Shown: positions 1 through 10,062, numbered from the stretch's first letter. The stretch is DNA of 64,000 bases from Doryteuthis pealeii (GCA_023376005.1 CM042157.1:15611531-15675530); one strand, 5' to 3'. The notes: a model not told the origin generated them from the sequence alone. Made by a program: numbers and translations.

Positions 1-210
1 GTTTATATTAGCTTTCTTCCTTCTGGGAATCTTTAAATACAATGATATTTTCAACTCAATAATGTTGTATGCCTTCAGTGAAAGACACAAGTATTAAGTG
101 AACATGGTTTACTTACTAGAGGCGCTCATGGTGTAATAGTTATCATTGTGGGAAATGAAAAAAAATTTTTAATTCAGTAACTTTGTATGTCTTCAGTGTA
201 AAATAATTAT
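1..210. other. Unassigned flank with a SINE-head relic
   Basis: No gene is visible. A short stretch at about 119-158 resembles the first 40 bases of the tRNA-derived SINE found elsewhere in the window, with an A-box-like segment, and then breaks off into poly-A. Two similar segments of about 33 bp (about 52-84 and 168-200, both containing TCTTCAGTG or CCTTCAGTG) flank this relic and could be a decayed target-site duplication. This part of the window is present only once. Confidence 0.4.
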
Positions 211-803
211 TGGTTTGTTTTGTTTTACGGCATATCAACCTCAGTGGGTCATTTAATGCCTATAAAGTTTTGAAATTAATCAATTCTTAATGGATAATAG
301 AATTTTTTTATAAATACATTTTTCTATTTAACCCATAGATCGGACCCTAACAGGTACTACCACTCCGGGTCAGAGTGGACCAGGGAGCAATGGTGATGAA
401 GGGGTACTCCATATTCCCCAAACCTCCAAAACTGGAACCTCACCATCAGATAGTTTAACGTCATTCCCAGGACATGTAGACCCTCAGCCACCGCCTTCTA
501 GTACCCATATGATAAAAAGGGGTTGGGGCTTGCCATAAGGGCAATAGGGTTGGAAAATCATATAGGTGCTAGGGCTTGACGTGACCAGCCAGTTGATCGG
601 AAGGGGCCTCTCCGACCGCCCATCTAGCCCAAGATAGGGCCAAAGTGGAGTATTGCAAGTAATGGACTGCTGATCCAACTGGGCTCTATCCTTAAGCATC
701 ACGGGTCGCCACCCACGGCCAACAGGTGACTCCATTGGGGGGAGTCTTACCCCTCTGCAGAGGTGCAGTCGGTGCATTCTAACGCCCCAGCCGACAGGGC
801 GGG
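211..803 (-). mobile_element. 600-bp retroposon-like repeat, locus 1
   Basis: This is a copy of a repeat of about 600 bp found at three separate loci (here, 20,124 and 22,168, the latter two also in the duplicated segments). Read on the minus strand it begins GCCCTGTCGGCTGGGGCG and ends in a short tail of AAAAC and AAAC units after the block GTTGATATGCCGTAAAAC. A tail of this kind suggests reverse transcription through RNA, as in SINEs or short LINE derivatives. There is no coding potential: the 97-residue frame at 484-777 is not conserved in the other copies. The family is not named here because I do not recognise it. Confidence 0.7.
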
Positions 804-1118
804 TAAAATAATTAATAAATTAATTATATATATTATGATATTATATATATATATATATATCATATATTTCACTAAAATATTTTCAGAACTACATTACTAA
901 ATTTAACTAAATAAATTTAATTTTTTTTCTTAAATAGTTATTCATTTTAAATTGGATAAATACAAAAAAGAACAATAAAAACTATGAATTAGTAATATTA
1001 AACCCCTAAAATATAATTAGATTTAAATTTTAACTGTTTTTACTAGCAATTAGTTATAATTAGAATTAAATTGATAACAAATTAGAAATGAGAATTAAGG
1101 AATGAATACACATGTGAA
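804..1118. other. AT-rich unassigned stretch
   Basis: The stretch is AT-rich with an (AT)n tract at about 830-860. I see no gene, promoter or recognisable repeat. Confidence 0.5.
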
Positions 1119-1190
1119 ACGATACATTGTTTTCTCTCAATCTTTGCGTGCAAACCACACGCAAAGATTGAGAGAAAAATAATGTAGCGT
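1119..1190. repeat. Long inverted repeat with perfect 21-bp stem
   Basis: Bases 1,130-1,150 and 1,158-1,178 are perfect reverse complements (the arm begins TTTTCTCTCAATC and ends TTTGCGTG), separated by the 7-base loop CAAACCA. Outside the perfect stem the pairing continues with a few mismatches (AACGATACATT against AATGTAGCGTT), giving about 33-37 paired positions. It could be a tiny palindromic transposon remnant or a small-RNA hairpin. Nothing in the sequence decides this. Confidence 0.8.
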
Positions 1191-1617
1191 TCAACCGTTA
1201 AAATATCTTTAATTTAATTAAGGAATTACATCGACTTAGTAAACATAGGGTAGAGTCCGGAGGAAATCATTTCAATTTGATTGAAACCATGGTAGAACCT
1301 TTATTTTTCCTCTAATAATAATATTATTAGTAGTATTACTGCTCTGTATTATTAATATAATGGGCACTTTTGGATTATTTACTGATGCCACTGTGACGGA
1401 AAAATTAAAGCGGCAATTGGATAATATATATATATATTATGGACTCTCTCGCCGATTTTTCGACGCATGAGGGTTCACACACACAATGAACACCCACACA
1501 GTGATTTGTTTATAGTGGTGAAGGCTTGTATTGGACCATCCACACTTTTTGGCACAGCCGATAGGAAAGAATTGGTGCATCAAGGGTTGCCACAAACCCA
1601 ATCAACGACCGACCTCA
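1191..1617. other. Unassigned stretch
   Basis: No gene is supported. The stretch is AT-rich, with clusters of TAATAATA near 1,312-1,350. The 68-residue frame starting at 1,467 runs into a SINE fragment and has no conserved features. Confidence 0.4.
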
Positions 1618-1704
1618 GGAATTTTGAATTCAGAGTTATCCCTCTACTAGACTGGTTACCTACCCAAGGCTGAAGGGCCCAGTCTGCCCTACTATTTAAC
1701 CCAT
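1618..1704 (-). mobile_element. SINE family 1, body fragment
   Basis: The minus strand matches the body of the tRNA-derived SINE seen in full at 18,676-18,958: the stretch around GGGCAGACTGGGCCCTT, the CCTAGTAGAGG-like segment and the ATTCAAA block are present. The tRNA head is missing. It abuts an (AT)n tract. Confidence 0.6.
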
Positions 1705-1860
1705 ATATATATATATATATATATTATAATATATTTTATATTATATATGTGTATACTTATATATATATACATATATATTATATATATATATATATATATT
1801 AATTTTTTTTTTTTTTTGATAGAGGATATATATATATATATATAATATATATATTAATTA
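1705..1860. repeat. (AT)n low-complexity tract
   Basis: These are almost pure AT dinucleotide runs interrupted by a poly-T run at about 1,802-1,818. The junction with the duplicated segment A lies here, so the exact left end of the A/C homology cannot be placed. Confidence 0.85.
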
Positions 1861-2076
1861 TATAATTATGTACAGAACAATATTTACATTTCCACGCTAT
1901 ATCCAAACTATATTAACTTAGATGTAAATGCTCTATAAATGATATTGAGCACTGTTTAAAACATAACACCCATATCATCTATAGAATATTACTATCATTC
2001 CTAAAACATAGTTGAGCACTCTAGCTATATTCAAAACAGATGCATTTGACTCCATATCCATGGTACCTTAACTATT

Positions 2077-2079
<3 letters not shown>

Positions 2080-2127
<48 letters not shown>
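2080..2127. repeat. (AT)n microsatellite
   Basis: This is an uninterrupted AT run of about 48 bp. The counterpart in segment C (from about 43,651) has a different length and contains a GTAC interruption. Confidence 0.9.
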
Positions 2128-2130
<3 letters not shown>

Positions 2131-2527
2131 ATAAACATAATGAGTCAGATAAACCTACTAAAAGTTTCGCTAAGTGCCCTTCAGAGCTAAGATCCGACTT
2201 ATTATCCGACTGATTATTTGCTCTACTTAGATATTGAGCACTTTTTACTTATTAGCTTTAGTTTCCTGGCGGTTTTGTATGAATATATATATCTTATATA
2301 TATATATATACATATAAATTGTTTTTTCTTTTGGCCAAATATTGTACCAATAGATTATTTTTGGTTGGTACGATTATCTTGGTCTTTTCTTTTTTTCCAA
2401 AAATTTTTTTCTCTGCGGGTGATGTTTGGTAGTATATTTTTACAATCAAACTATTTGCTGTTTTTTTTTCTCACCGCGAGCATTTACCAACAAGTTTGGT
2501 ATATTAAATATATACATATATATTTTT
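2128..2527. other. Unassigned, AT-rich, no gene
   Basis: A 108-residue frame at 2,218-2,544 is hydrophobic only because the DNA is T-rich. The segment C counterpart (43,799) starts in a different frame and differs by indels, so no coding constraint is seen. Confidence 0.6.
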
Positions 2528-2746
2528 GGAGGATATGCGCTTAATTGAAGTCATACCTAATTTTTGAAAATTAATTAGTTAATAATTAATGAATTTAGGT
2601 GGGCATACATGTTCAAATGTAAGGATAAACAGATCGAGAAAATGTCATTAGCCTTACATGTGAACATATATGCCCGCCTAAATTCATTAATATTAACTAA
2701 TTAATTTTCAAAATTAGGTATGACTTCAATTAAGCACATATCCTCC
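2528..2746. mobile_element. Palindromic MITE-like element, long form
   Basis: The element is almost entirely one inverted repeat. It begins GGAGGATATGCGCTTAATTG and ends with the complement AATTAAGCACATATCCTCC. The two arms of about 90 bp pair over a short centre containing GATCGAGAAAATGTCATTAG. There is no coding capacity, as expected for a non-autonomous DNA element. A related flank of about 60 bp (containing GTCGGCTAAAAGCC) follows at 2,747-2,810 and then a microsatellite. The same flank accompanies other copies, so the full unit may be larger than the hairpin. The superfamily is not determined. Confidence 0.75.
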
Positions 2747-2802
2747 AAAAAATGGTCGGCTAAAAGCCATATCAAATAAACACTGTTTATTTATGTACTT
2801 TC

Positions 2803-2908
<106 letters not shown>

Positions 2909-3284
2909 TTAAATGAGCATATATTCACATAAAATAGAAGTTCTCTTTCTGTAAGACATGCATATGCAGTAAGAATTGTTACATCTTAAATCATGAATGT
3001 ATTAGAGATTCAAATATCTGAGTTGAGTTCTGAACTTGGTTAAGCACAACTGAGTTCCCACTGTAGAAAAGTAAAGCAAGAATCCACTTGAGCGGTTATC
3101 AATAACACACAAGAATATAAACAACCTTCTAAGTTCACTGATACACTTAGACAGATGATTGTAGAAGACAGGCTAATTATAGTTATTGGCCCTCAGATTT
3201 TATCCGCTTCTGTCCACTAGTTTGCATGCCATTATCCTTCTTGTGACTCATATTTTTTTTATATTTTGGCTTAAAAGCATAGAT

Positions 3285-3465
3285 ATGGAGGCAGCTATGA
3301 TGTAATGGTTATAGTCAAAGAAAATGGACATGGAAACACAAGTTCAAATGCTGGATGAGGCTGGTTACATTTCACATAGTGCTATTAAATGATTCTTCTT
3401 CTAGCTATGTGTAAAAAATAGGGCAGACAGGGCTCTTTAGTCTTTCTCCTCAAACTGGAAAATGT
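3285..3465 (+). mobile_element. SINE family 1, old degenerate copy
   Basis: The order of blocks matches the family: an A-box-like GATGTAATGG, a B-box-like GTTCAAATGC, the ATTTCACATAGTGCTA segment, a CTAGCTATG segment and GGGCAGACAGGGCTCTTTAG. Several internal parts are shortened and substitutions are common, so this is an old insertion. It is shared with segment C at 44,846-45,018. Confidence 0.65.
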
Positions 3466-3530
3466 ATTGTTACAGCAGATTTCAAAAATTCAGCCTATTC
3501 ATCAATTTGACTTTATTTAATTATAGAGTA

Positions 3531-4045
3531 ATATTGCTTAGTTAGGACTAACAAGCTTCCAATAGCCTTATTGCTTAGTTAGGACTAACAACCAGGACAT
3601 AGCATATAATTAGCTTAGTTAGGACTAACAACCAGGACATAGCATTATTGCTTAGTTAGGCTAACAACCAGGACATAGCATTATTGCTTAGTTTAGGACT
3701 AACAACCAGGACATAGCATTATTGCATTTATTGCTTAGTTAGGACTAAACAACCAGGACATAGCATTATTGCTTAGTTAGGACTAACAACCAGGACATAG
3801 CATTATTGCTTAGTTAGGACTAACAACCTGGACATAGCATTATTGCTTAGTTAGGACTAACAACCAGGACATAGCATTATTGCTTAGTTAGGACTAACAA
3901 CCAGGACATAGCATTATTGCTTAGTTAGGACTAACAACCTGGAAGGGACATAGCATTATTGCTTAGTTAGGACTAACAACCAGGACATAGCATTATTGCT
4001 TTAGTGGGCTTAGTTAGGACTAACAACCACGGCATAGCCTCAGTG
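3531..4045. repeat. Tandem array, 37-bp unit
   Basis: About 13 head-to-tail units carry the core TTGCTTAGTTAGGACTAACA followed by ACCAGGACATAGCATTA. Units vary by small indels and a few variants (AGCTTCCAATAGC, CTGGACATAGC). Repeats are contiguous with no unique spacers, so this is a minisatellite and not a CRISPR array. The segment C counterpart has a different mix of unit variants. Confidence 0.9.
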
Positions 4046-4911
4046 AAAAAATCTCTTATAAAACAACTACACAAAAAATGTAATTATGAATGTACAATTA
4101 ACATGATTCCTAATCTTTAGGAATAAATTAAATTTGTGCAGGACTTTTTTCTATCTTCAAAATTTTTTAGTTACTTCTCTTTTCAATTTTTTTTAAATTG
4201 CAATTAACTTTGTTATTTCTACAACATATATGAACAATACGGATTAGAAACAACACTAAAACGTAAGCCCCCCCCCCCAGTGAGACTCAAATTCACATGC
4301 TTTTCACCTCAGAGAAACCTTGTTAAATACACCACATATTTATTTATCTAAGTTGCTAGGGTTTTATGCTCCACCAATCTATGACATTAGGCACTACCAC
4401 TACATGTCAATTTTCATAAATTAATATTCATAGAAGATATATGAATGCCCACTCTATTACATGTCAATTTTCATAGAAAATATATGAACCCCCCACTCTA
4501 CTATATGTAGAATAAAATAACACTAGATGGGTCAGCATGCCATTAAAATCGATCAATCAATTTTCCAAGCTAACATCAACTGTCTCTGTTTAATCTTGTG
4601 GATATTATTCAGTCTTTCAGATTGTAATATGGATCGCACACAAAGACATTATCAGTTTTCTATCACATTCTGTCTAATGGCCAACATCTAACTCTGCTGT
4701 CTATGTTCTTCTTGTGACCAACTATTGTGGATGATGGGTGGGGAAGAGACCACAGCCTCACCTGGCAGCCAAAATGCCACTGCCATGGTCTGCCACTCTC
4801 TGTATAACTCTTGATAGCTTCCTTGAATATATAAGCACCAAATTCTGGAAAAGAAAACTGCCCTTCTCATATGAACCACCGAGAATTAAATTACTTAAAA
4901 AATATTTCTTA
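4046..4911. other. Unassigned stretch with a small duplicated motif
   Basis: No gene is supported. At about 4,399-4,505 there are two to three units containing ACATGTCAATTTTCATA and ATATATGAA with CCCACTCTA between them. Segment C carries an extra unit. A poly-C run lies at about 4,270. Short frames on both strands here are not conserved in C beyond what recent duplication explains. Confidence 0.5.
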
Positions 4912-5285
4912 TGTAATATTAATTTGTGTGAAGACTAGCATCTCCATATTAGTTTTTAATTAGATTTTAGCTAAGGTGTTTGTTAATCTTACTCAGGTGC
5001 CTTCAGATGAAGGCAAATGCATGTGCTTGGACTCGTTACTAAGGTTACCGATCCCCCACCTCTCTGATTACAAAGAAAAGGGAATGATGTTTTTTGGACA
5101 ACATTCTAGATTCTGTAGAGATTAGATCCCTTGCATCCCAAATAGTATTGCAAATAGTCACAATAAGGTGTAGTCAAAGTCGCACATAAAAGACCGGTAT
5201 AGAGGTGTGTAGTGTAAGGGTTATACTCATAGGAAATGGACTCGTTGGAATGAGTTCAAATCTTGGACAAAGCTGTTTGCATTTA
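4912..5285 (+). mobile_element. Composite repeat ending in a SINE tRNA-like head, copy 1
   Basis: This segment of about 374 bp is nearly identical to 12,722-13,097. The last 80 bases are the tRNA-like head of SINE family 1 (A box GTGTAAGGGTT, one base off; B box GTTCAAATCTTGG), and about 290 bases upstream are shared too. Downstream the two copies diverge at once (ATTTAAAATC here, ATTTAACATAG at 13,097). Either the upstream part belongs to a larger element, or the block was copied as a unit. The counterpart in segment C is about 46,825-47,190. Confidence 0.7.
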
Positions 5286-5720
5286 AAATCTTAATAATGG
5301 AGATTCGCTTCTGGTTTTTGTCTGTAACAAAAACTACGTCACTGATTATGTCGCATTACTCAAAATCATCATAACATAGAATAAATACACTCAAAATGTG
5401 AGCATGTAACATTAGACAGTTCTCATTGTTTTTTAAAACAAGTTTTAATAAATACATGACTGGTATTATATATCTATATATAGTTTGTTTTATTTCAATA
5501 CATATTTAAAGTTTACATTTCAAATTGTTTTATTTTTTAATCCTTTAATGAATTTAATGATTTTACTTACTTAGAGTACAAACTCGCTGGCATTGAATTT
5601 TTAACTCCCACCCCTCAGGCAATATGTTTCAAAAATCCATCTTTACATTGCCTAGAAGGTGTTTTTTATTTTGATTGTAGCACTAATACCATAAGTAAGC
5701 ACCCTTGTTTACTGACTTCT
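5286..5720. repeat. Dispersed unclassified repeat
   Basis: Two parts recur elsewhere in inverted form. About 5,290-5,410 matches the reverse complement of 23,340-23,450 (an ACTCAAAAT-rich stretch and a CTGTAAC stretch). About 5,510-5,700 matches the reverse complement of 21,960-22,110 (TTTTTAACTCCCACCC and the GGCAATATGTTTCAAAAAT block). It has no coding capacity and no clear ends. Confidence 0.5.
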
Positions 5721-6270
5721 GACCGTAGTAGTACCAAAGACTTATTTATTATTTATTTATTACATTAAAAATAACCCTTTCATACTCATTGAAAGTAACT
5801 GTTCAATAAGCATCAAAGTGCACATCACTCAAAATCAGTTATGCTACACTGGCCAAATCATCAGGAGGCCACTGGCTGTTAGTGAAAGGACAGAGAGAAT
5901 AGGGATTCAAGGACCATCTCCATTCCGTTCTCCAAACAATGTGGCAATAGCCCTGTGGAACTGGAAAACTTAGCAGATCATAAGAGATGAAGATTGACAT
6001 GTCATCAGGACATGATGACTTTCAAGACTGACTATGATCATGCCCAGAAGGAGCAACACAAGCCCAAGTAATAGATGCATAAGAAACCCCCAACAGCAGA
6101 TGACAGAATTCTCTGCACAATATGTTTGTGTGTGTGTGTGTGAGTCTGTTTCTGTGTGTCTGTGTGTGTAAGGGGGATGATGCTTCAATTCAAACTCCAA
6201 TCCCAAAAGTGGATCCACAAAATCAATCTTATCATCGAAGGTTGATATGCCATCAAACAAACAAAAAAAA
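5721..6270. other. Unassigned, with (GT)n and a retroposon-like tail
   Basis: No gene is seen. A GT-rich tract lies at about 6,125-6,170. At about 6,230-6,270 the sequence GGTTGATATGCC is followed by ATCAAACAAACAAA, the same 3' end as the 600-bp repeat family, so part of this stretch may be another retroposon sharing that tail. Confidence 0.45.
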
Positions 6271-6840
6271 AATCTAACACTAAGTAAACCTTAAGAAACT
6301 ACAAGGTAAATTCACATAAACACATTAAAACATTTAGCAGATGCTTATAACAAACATGTCACAATTATCTATCTATACATATATAAAGGGCAGGTGTGTG
6401 TCTCTGTATGTCCGGAGGAAACTTAAAAAATAAAACAATTAACAACAAAGTAAATATATATACACATTAAATATCACCAGGGATTGGTTTTTAAGTAAAA
6501 ATAATGAAGATTTGATTTATATTCGTCATTTTCTATAAAAAATAAATAAAAATAGGGACTTATCTTTGAGAGGAACTCATATATGGTGCTTGTCGACTGG
6601 CTGACTTTCTATTGAAATTACTTGTCCTTTATTGAGGCTAATATATAGTGTATTTTATGTCTTAGAATATTGCATTTTGTCTTTTATTTTAACACAATTT
6701 ATTCACAGGGACATGTAAAAAAGAAAATACATTTTATTTCATTTTAGGGGACTTAGAATCACCCATACATAAGCCACCCTTCCCTCCACCTTATTGGCCA
6801 CCTCCCGGCAAAAGAAAATAGATAAATAAAAGACAAGTAA
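6271..6840. other. Unassigned stretch
   Basis: I see no gene or recognised element. A motif at about 6,372-6,420 (TATATAAAGGGCAGGTGTGT) has the look of a repeat end but I could not assign it. Confidence 0.4.
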
Positions 6841-6843
6841 TTT

Positions 6844-6883
<40 letters not shown>
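6841..6883. repeat. (AT)n microsatellite
   Basis: This AT run of about 40 bp lies directly beside the tail end of the following minus-strand SINE. Confidence 0.85.
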
Positions 6884-6884
<1 letters not shown>

Positions 6885-6885
<1 letters not shown>

Positions 6886-7148
6886 CCCACAGTATGAGCA
6901 GGATGTGACACACGGTCAATTTCTTAAGTGGAGTTGAACAGGTTTAAATTTTCCTTCTCCTATATTGGTTTCCTAGCCAAGGTTAAAGAGTCCAGTCTGC
7001 CTAACTATTTACCCATAGCTGAAGGGAGAGTGGTTGGATGCATGTCTTTCCCAAGGGTATTAGCGTTCTGTGAAATGCAAAGAGCCAGGATTTGAACTCT
7101 GTTTGACGAGTCCATTTCCTACATTATCCATTACACCACGCGCCTCTA
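6885..7148 (-). mobile_element. SINE family 1, near full length
   Basis: On the minus strand the element starts with GAGGCGCGTGGTGTAATGG (A box), has a B box of the GTTCAAATCC type (read as GGATTTGAACTC on the plus strand), then the body with CCCTCCAGCTATGGGTAAATA-like and GGCAGACTGGACTCTTTAAC blocks, and the tail region TGTGTCACATCCTGCTCATA. The length is about 264 bp. Both ends meet (AT)n tracts. The counterpart in segment C is 48,796-49,064. Confidence 0.8.
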
Positions 7149-7150
7149 CA

Positions 7151-7222
<72 letters not shown>
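7149..7222. repeat. (AT)n microsatellite
   Basis: AT runs with GTAT interruptions. Translations of this tract on both strands give tyrosine-isoleucine runs of no biological meaning. Confidence 0.9.
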
Positions 7223-7224
<2 letters not shown>

Positions 7225-7359
7225 TAAAGAAAAAGGATTAAAAATCGGCCATTTTGTGGTTAAAGATCTATTTCTGCCCACAGGTATCTGTGTATCCCTA
7301 TGAGTTTCATCAGACCGCTAAATTTATATATATATATATACAGGGTGTTCATGATAACT

Positions 7360-7498
7360 TTTTTTTTGCTGATGGTAGGTGTGGTGCTACACCTCAGATG
7401 CTAAAATAATCTCATTGGTCTAGCACCAGTGAAAAGGGAATAGACTCCATCGCTGTATGGTTTTTACCGACTTTAGGCCGCCCTGACGACTTTACTTA
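7360..7498 (+). mobile_element. SINE family 2, 3' part
   Basis: It matches the second half of the family seen at 23,470-23,712: GATGGTAGGTGTGGTGCTAC, then CTCAGATGCTAAAATAATCT, GTGAAAAGGGAATAGACTCC and CCGACTTTAGGCCG followed by ACGACTTTACTT. The tRNA head is missing. In segment C the match is 49,252-49,390. Confidence 0.7.
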
Positions 7499-7979
7499 AG
7501 AGATCCAGGAAAGGTAATTCTATTTATCATTGTTTATAAGTAGCCAAAGGATGAAAAAAGATGATGTTTATGTTGTTGCTATTGAATAACAGTACAAAAG
7601 AAATTATTTGTTTTGTTTTTCCCCGTTATTTAAACCGATCAGTGAAAGATGAAATTTAAAGACACAATGAATCATATTTAAATCAGTGTTATATATCAAA
7701 GACTGACTCTTTCTTCTTTCTTCTGTGAATCATCCTCTTGAAACAATCAACATTCCATTTTGTGATTCACATCTTAAAATCAATATTTAATGAATCATGT
7801 GTACACAGGGAGAATGCATTACAAGGTTGAGTGTGTCACTCTCTGATAAATAAAACAAGCACTTGTGTGACTCTTGTAGAATCACGTAGAGATAATTGAT
7901 ACTCATGGGTTCTGAAATCAGAAAACAAGAGAAGAAAAAAAACAATACATCTTTCTGGACAAAATAAAAGGTTTCCATA
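7499..7979. other. Unassigned stretch
   Basis: No gene or recognised repeat. In segment C the position matching about 7,530 carries a complete SINE insertion, so this is the empty allele of that insertion. Confidence 0.6.
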
Positions 7980-8265
7980 TGTTGCATACCCTTCTCATTT
8001 ACTTCTTTACTTCTATTCTTCTATTCTTCTTCTGACGTCTTTGATATCTTAAGTTCTTCTAGATCAGTCTCTTCTAGCGTCTGGACTTCGTCTTGGGGAC
8101 TTCATGTCTGGTCTTCCATTGGGGATTTCTCTTTATCAGAAGCCCTGTGTCATTGGTAGTTTTTAGATAATAACCCAAGACTTTGATTTACTTAGATCAT
8201 ATTTTATTCTCGAAATCCCTCACCAGACTACCTGCACTGATCGAGTCGGAGCGTATATAACACGA
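7980..8265 (-). mobile_element. LTR-like terminal repeat candidate
   Basis: The stretch reads TGTTGCATACCC at one end and is bounded by a TATAACACGAC segment at the other. On the minus strand it would begin TGTTATA and end in ACA, with AATAAAATATGATC as a possible polyadenylation signal. Its first 110 bp or so recur in the same direction at 9,898-10,020. No internal coding region or primer-binding site links the two, so an LTR or a Penelope-type terminal repeat are both possible. Confidence 0.35.
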
Positions 8266-8600
8266 CTCACCACCGTCGTGGTTTTGGGCCGACTGACTAA
8301 AGTCTATTTCTAATCTAAACCGGAAGAGGGTCTCCTCCAACGATTCTCACGGTATCCACCGGAATGGATCCGGATGAGGTCAAGCCTTGTCACTCATCCT
8401 TCAAGGCCGTGGGCTGCAACTTATAGCAGCCATTTTGATTTCTACACTACTGTACATAAATATTAAGAATCTAATAATTATGTAACACATACAAAGTCCC
8501 CCAAAGATTTCAAATTACTTAATATATAAGTGAGCTAAGGAAGAACATCAATTATTTTTGAAAGACTATGAATCTACACTTCAATCTAGAAGCAAACTTG
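8266..8600. other. Unassigned stretch
   Basis: This stretch contains a GC-richer part (about 8,265-8,420, around CCGTCGTGGTTTTGGGCCG). It is strongly conserved in segment C, but no open frame is shared. No function is proposed. Confidence 0.4.
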
Positions 8601-8929
8601 GGCAAGGTTGTATGAAAGAGCAATAATTTCCCATGCAGCAAGTTTCCCCTCTCAGAGCAAGGGTCAATACAAATTGGTACCATTCAAAACCCTTCCAAAG
8701 ATTTCTGAATACAGAAGTCAGCAATAGAAGACCTGCAGATGATATCCGTTATTTTTTGTAATATCCTGAATCTACATTTAGATCTTGAAGCAGATATGGC
8801 AAGGTTGCATAAAAGGGTAACAGTTGCTCATGCAGCATGTCTCCCCTCTTATTTGCAAAAATAATCAATGTGCATCATTATTACACTTCTTATAATCCTG
8901 TGATAAAAACAAACAAGATAAAGATGTTT

Positions 8930-9130
8930 CTCTGAATGTTTGAGATGAGGCTTGATGATTAGTATTATCTGTGTTATTCGGACTATTGTCCCCATCTTCA
9001 TTGTTATTTGTACAACGTTTCGGCCGATATACCCTCCGGCCTTCTTCAGGTATTTCTTGTCGGACTTGGGAACCTTCTTTTCGAACTCGGGAACTTTCTT
9101 GTCGTAATCGGGAGCCATCACGGAACTTTG
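8930..9130 (-). mobile_element. Penelope-like repeat fragment with hammerhead-like core, unit 1
   Basis: On the minus strand the sequence reads CTGAAGA, then a stem GGCCG, a 10-base loop, CGGCC, then GAAAC (9,049 down to 9,017). This is the CUGANGA - stem II - GAAA order of a hammerhead ribozyme core. Hammerheads are known from Penelope-like retroelements. The following GTTGTA could make a 2-bp stem III with a cleavable UA, but I could not find a pairing stem I. The open frame across it (8,849-9,121) is not evidence of a protein. Confidence 0.4.
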
Positions 9131-9216
9131 AACCTAAACCTTTATTTAGTCCACGGGGTTATCCTTTTCTCATTCCGCTAACCATAGCTGGGGTAGGAGT
9201 CGTGTTAATTATTTTT

Positions 9217-9445
9217 CTATGTTACTGATAATATTTCTCTAAATTTTTGAGATAAGGCTTGATTAGTATTATTTTGATTATTCAGACTATTGTCTTCATA
9301 TTTGAAGAACGTTTCACCCAATGTGCCCTTCTTCTTCAGGTATATCTTGTCAGACTGGGGAATCTTCTTGAACTCGGGAACATTCTTTTCGAACTCGGGA
9401 ACCTTCTTGTTGTAATCAGGAGCCAACACAGATCTTTGAACACGA
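9217..9445 (-). mobile_element. Penelope-like repeat fragment, unit 2
   Basis: This is a second, more diverged unit with CTGAAGA at 9,339-9,333 and GAAAC at 9,315-9,311 on the minus strand, but the stem between them is poor. Downstream it shares with unit 1 a run of short repeats of the type GGGAACCTTCTT and the end GAGCCAACACAGATCTTTGA. Confidence 0.4.
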
Positions 9446-9599
9446 CCCTTTATTCAGTCCATCGATACAATCCAATTGGATACATAGCATAGTGGATAAA
9501 GTAACATAGAATGATAATTAACACAGCTTAACACCTATATTTCAGCTATGGTTAGCATAATGAGAACAGGTTACAACCCTGAATTGAATAAAGGGTTGG

Positions 9600-9757
9600 G
9601 TTCAAAGTTCCGTGATAGCTTCCAATTACAACAAGAAAGTTCCTGAGTCCAACAAGAAATACCTGAAAAAGGCCAGAGGGCACATTGGCCAAAACATTGT
9701 ACAGATAACAATAAAGACGAGGACAATAGTCCGAATAATCCAAATAATACTAAAGAT
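9600..9757 (+). mobile_element. Penelope-like repeat fragment, unit 3 (opposite orientation)
   Basis: The unit matches units 1 and 2 in reverse orientation. The core is CTGAAAA at 9,663-9,669, stem GGCCA (9,671-9,675) with TGGCC (9,686-9,690), then AAAAC. Both core boxes carry a substitution. In segment C (51,883-51,915) the first box is CTGAAGA and the stem is GGCCG with TGGCC. Confidence 0.4.
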
Positions 9758-9897
9758 GATAATCTTTAAGAATTCTTGTATTAGAAGTCAGATCTAAATT
9801 CCCCTTCAGAACAATCATTTTAGAGATGAATCTTTGTTTGAATTTTAAACCAGATTCTTCTTGAGGACTTGTTTTAAATTTTGAATGGTGGTACTAT

Positions 9898-10062
9898 TGT
9901 TGCATACCCTTTTCATTACTTACTCCTATTCTTCTTCTGACGTCTTTGACATCTTACGTCTTCTTCTAACATCTTGACTTCGTCTTGGTGGTCGGTCGCA
10001 CTTAATTCATTTCTTCTTCTAATCAGTCTTGTTACCAAGACATTTATTAATCACAAGACCTC
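9898..10062 (-). mobile_element. Second LTR-like segment
   Basis: It starts TGTTGCATACCC and matches the first 110 bp of 7,980-8,265 (TCTTCTTCTGACGTCTTTGA and the following TCTTCT-rich run), then diverges. The pair might be the remains of terminal repeats of one element of about 2 kb, although the interval holds other repeats. Confidence 0.3.

Noticed and set aside
3531..4045. 37-bp repeats as a CRISPR array
   Set aside because: Units are contiguous with no unique spacers, and the surroundings are clearly animal DNA.
7060..7303. Tyr/Ile-rich frames over (AT)n tracts here and near 26,311, 27,395 and 43,587
   Set aside because: AT dinucleotide translation on both strands, with no conservation.
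8849..9121. Lys-rich frames of 70-90 residues shared between 8.8-9.4 kb and 51.0-51.7 kb as genes
   Set aside because: They overlap repeated Penelope-like fragments in both orientations, and similar peptides arise from each repeat unit. This is repeat homology, not a gene family.
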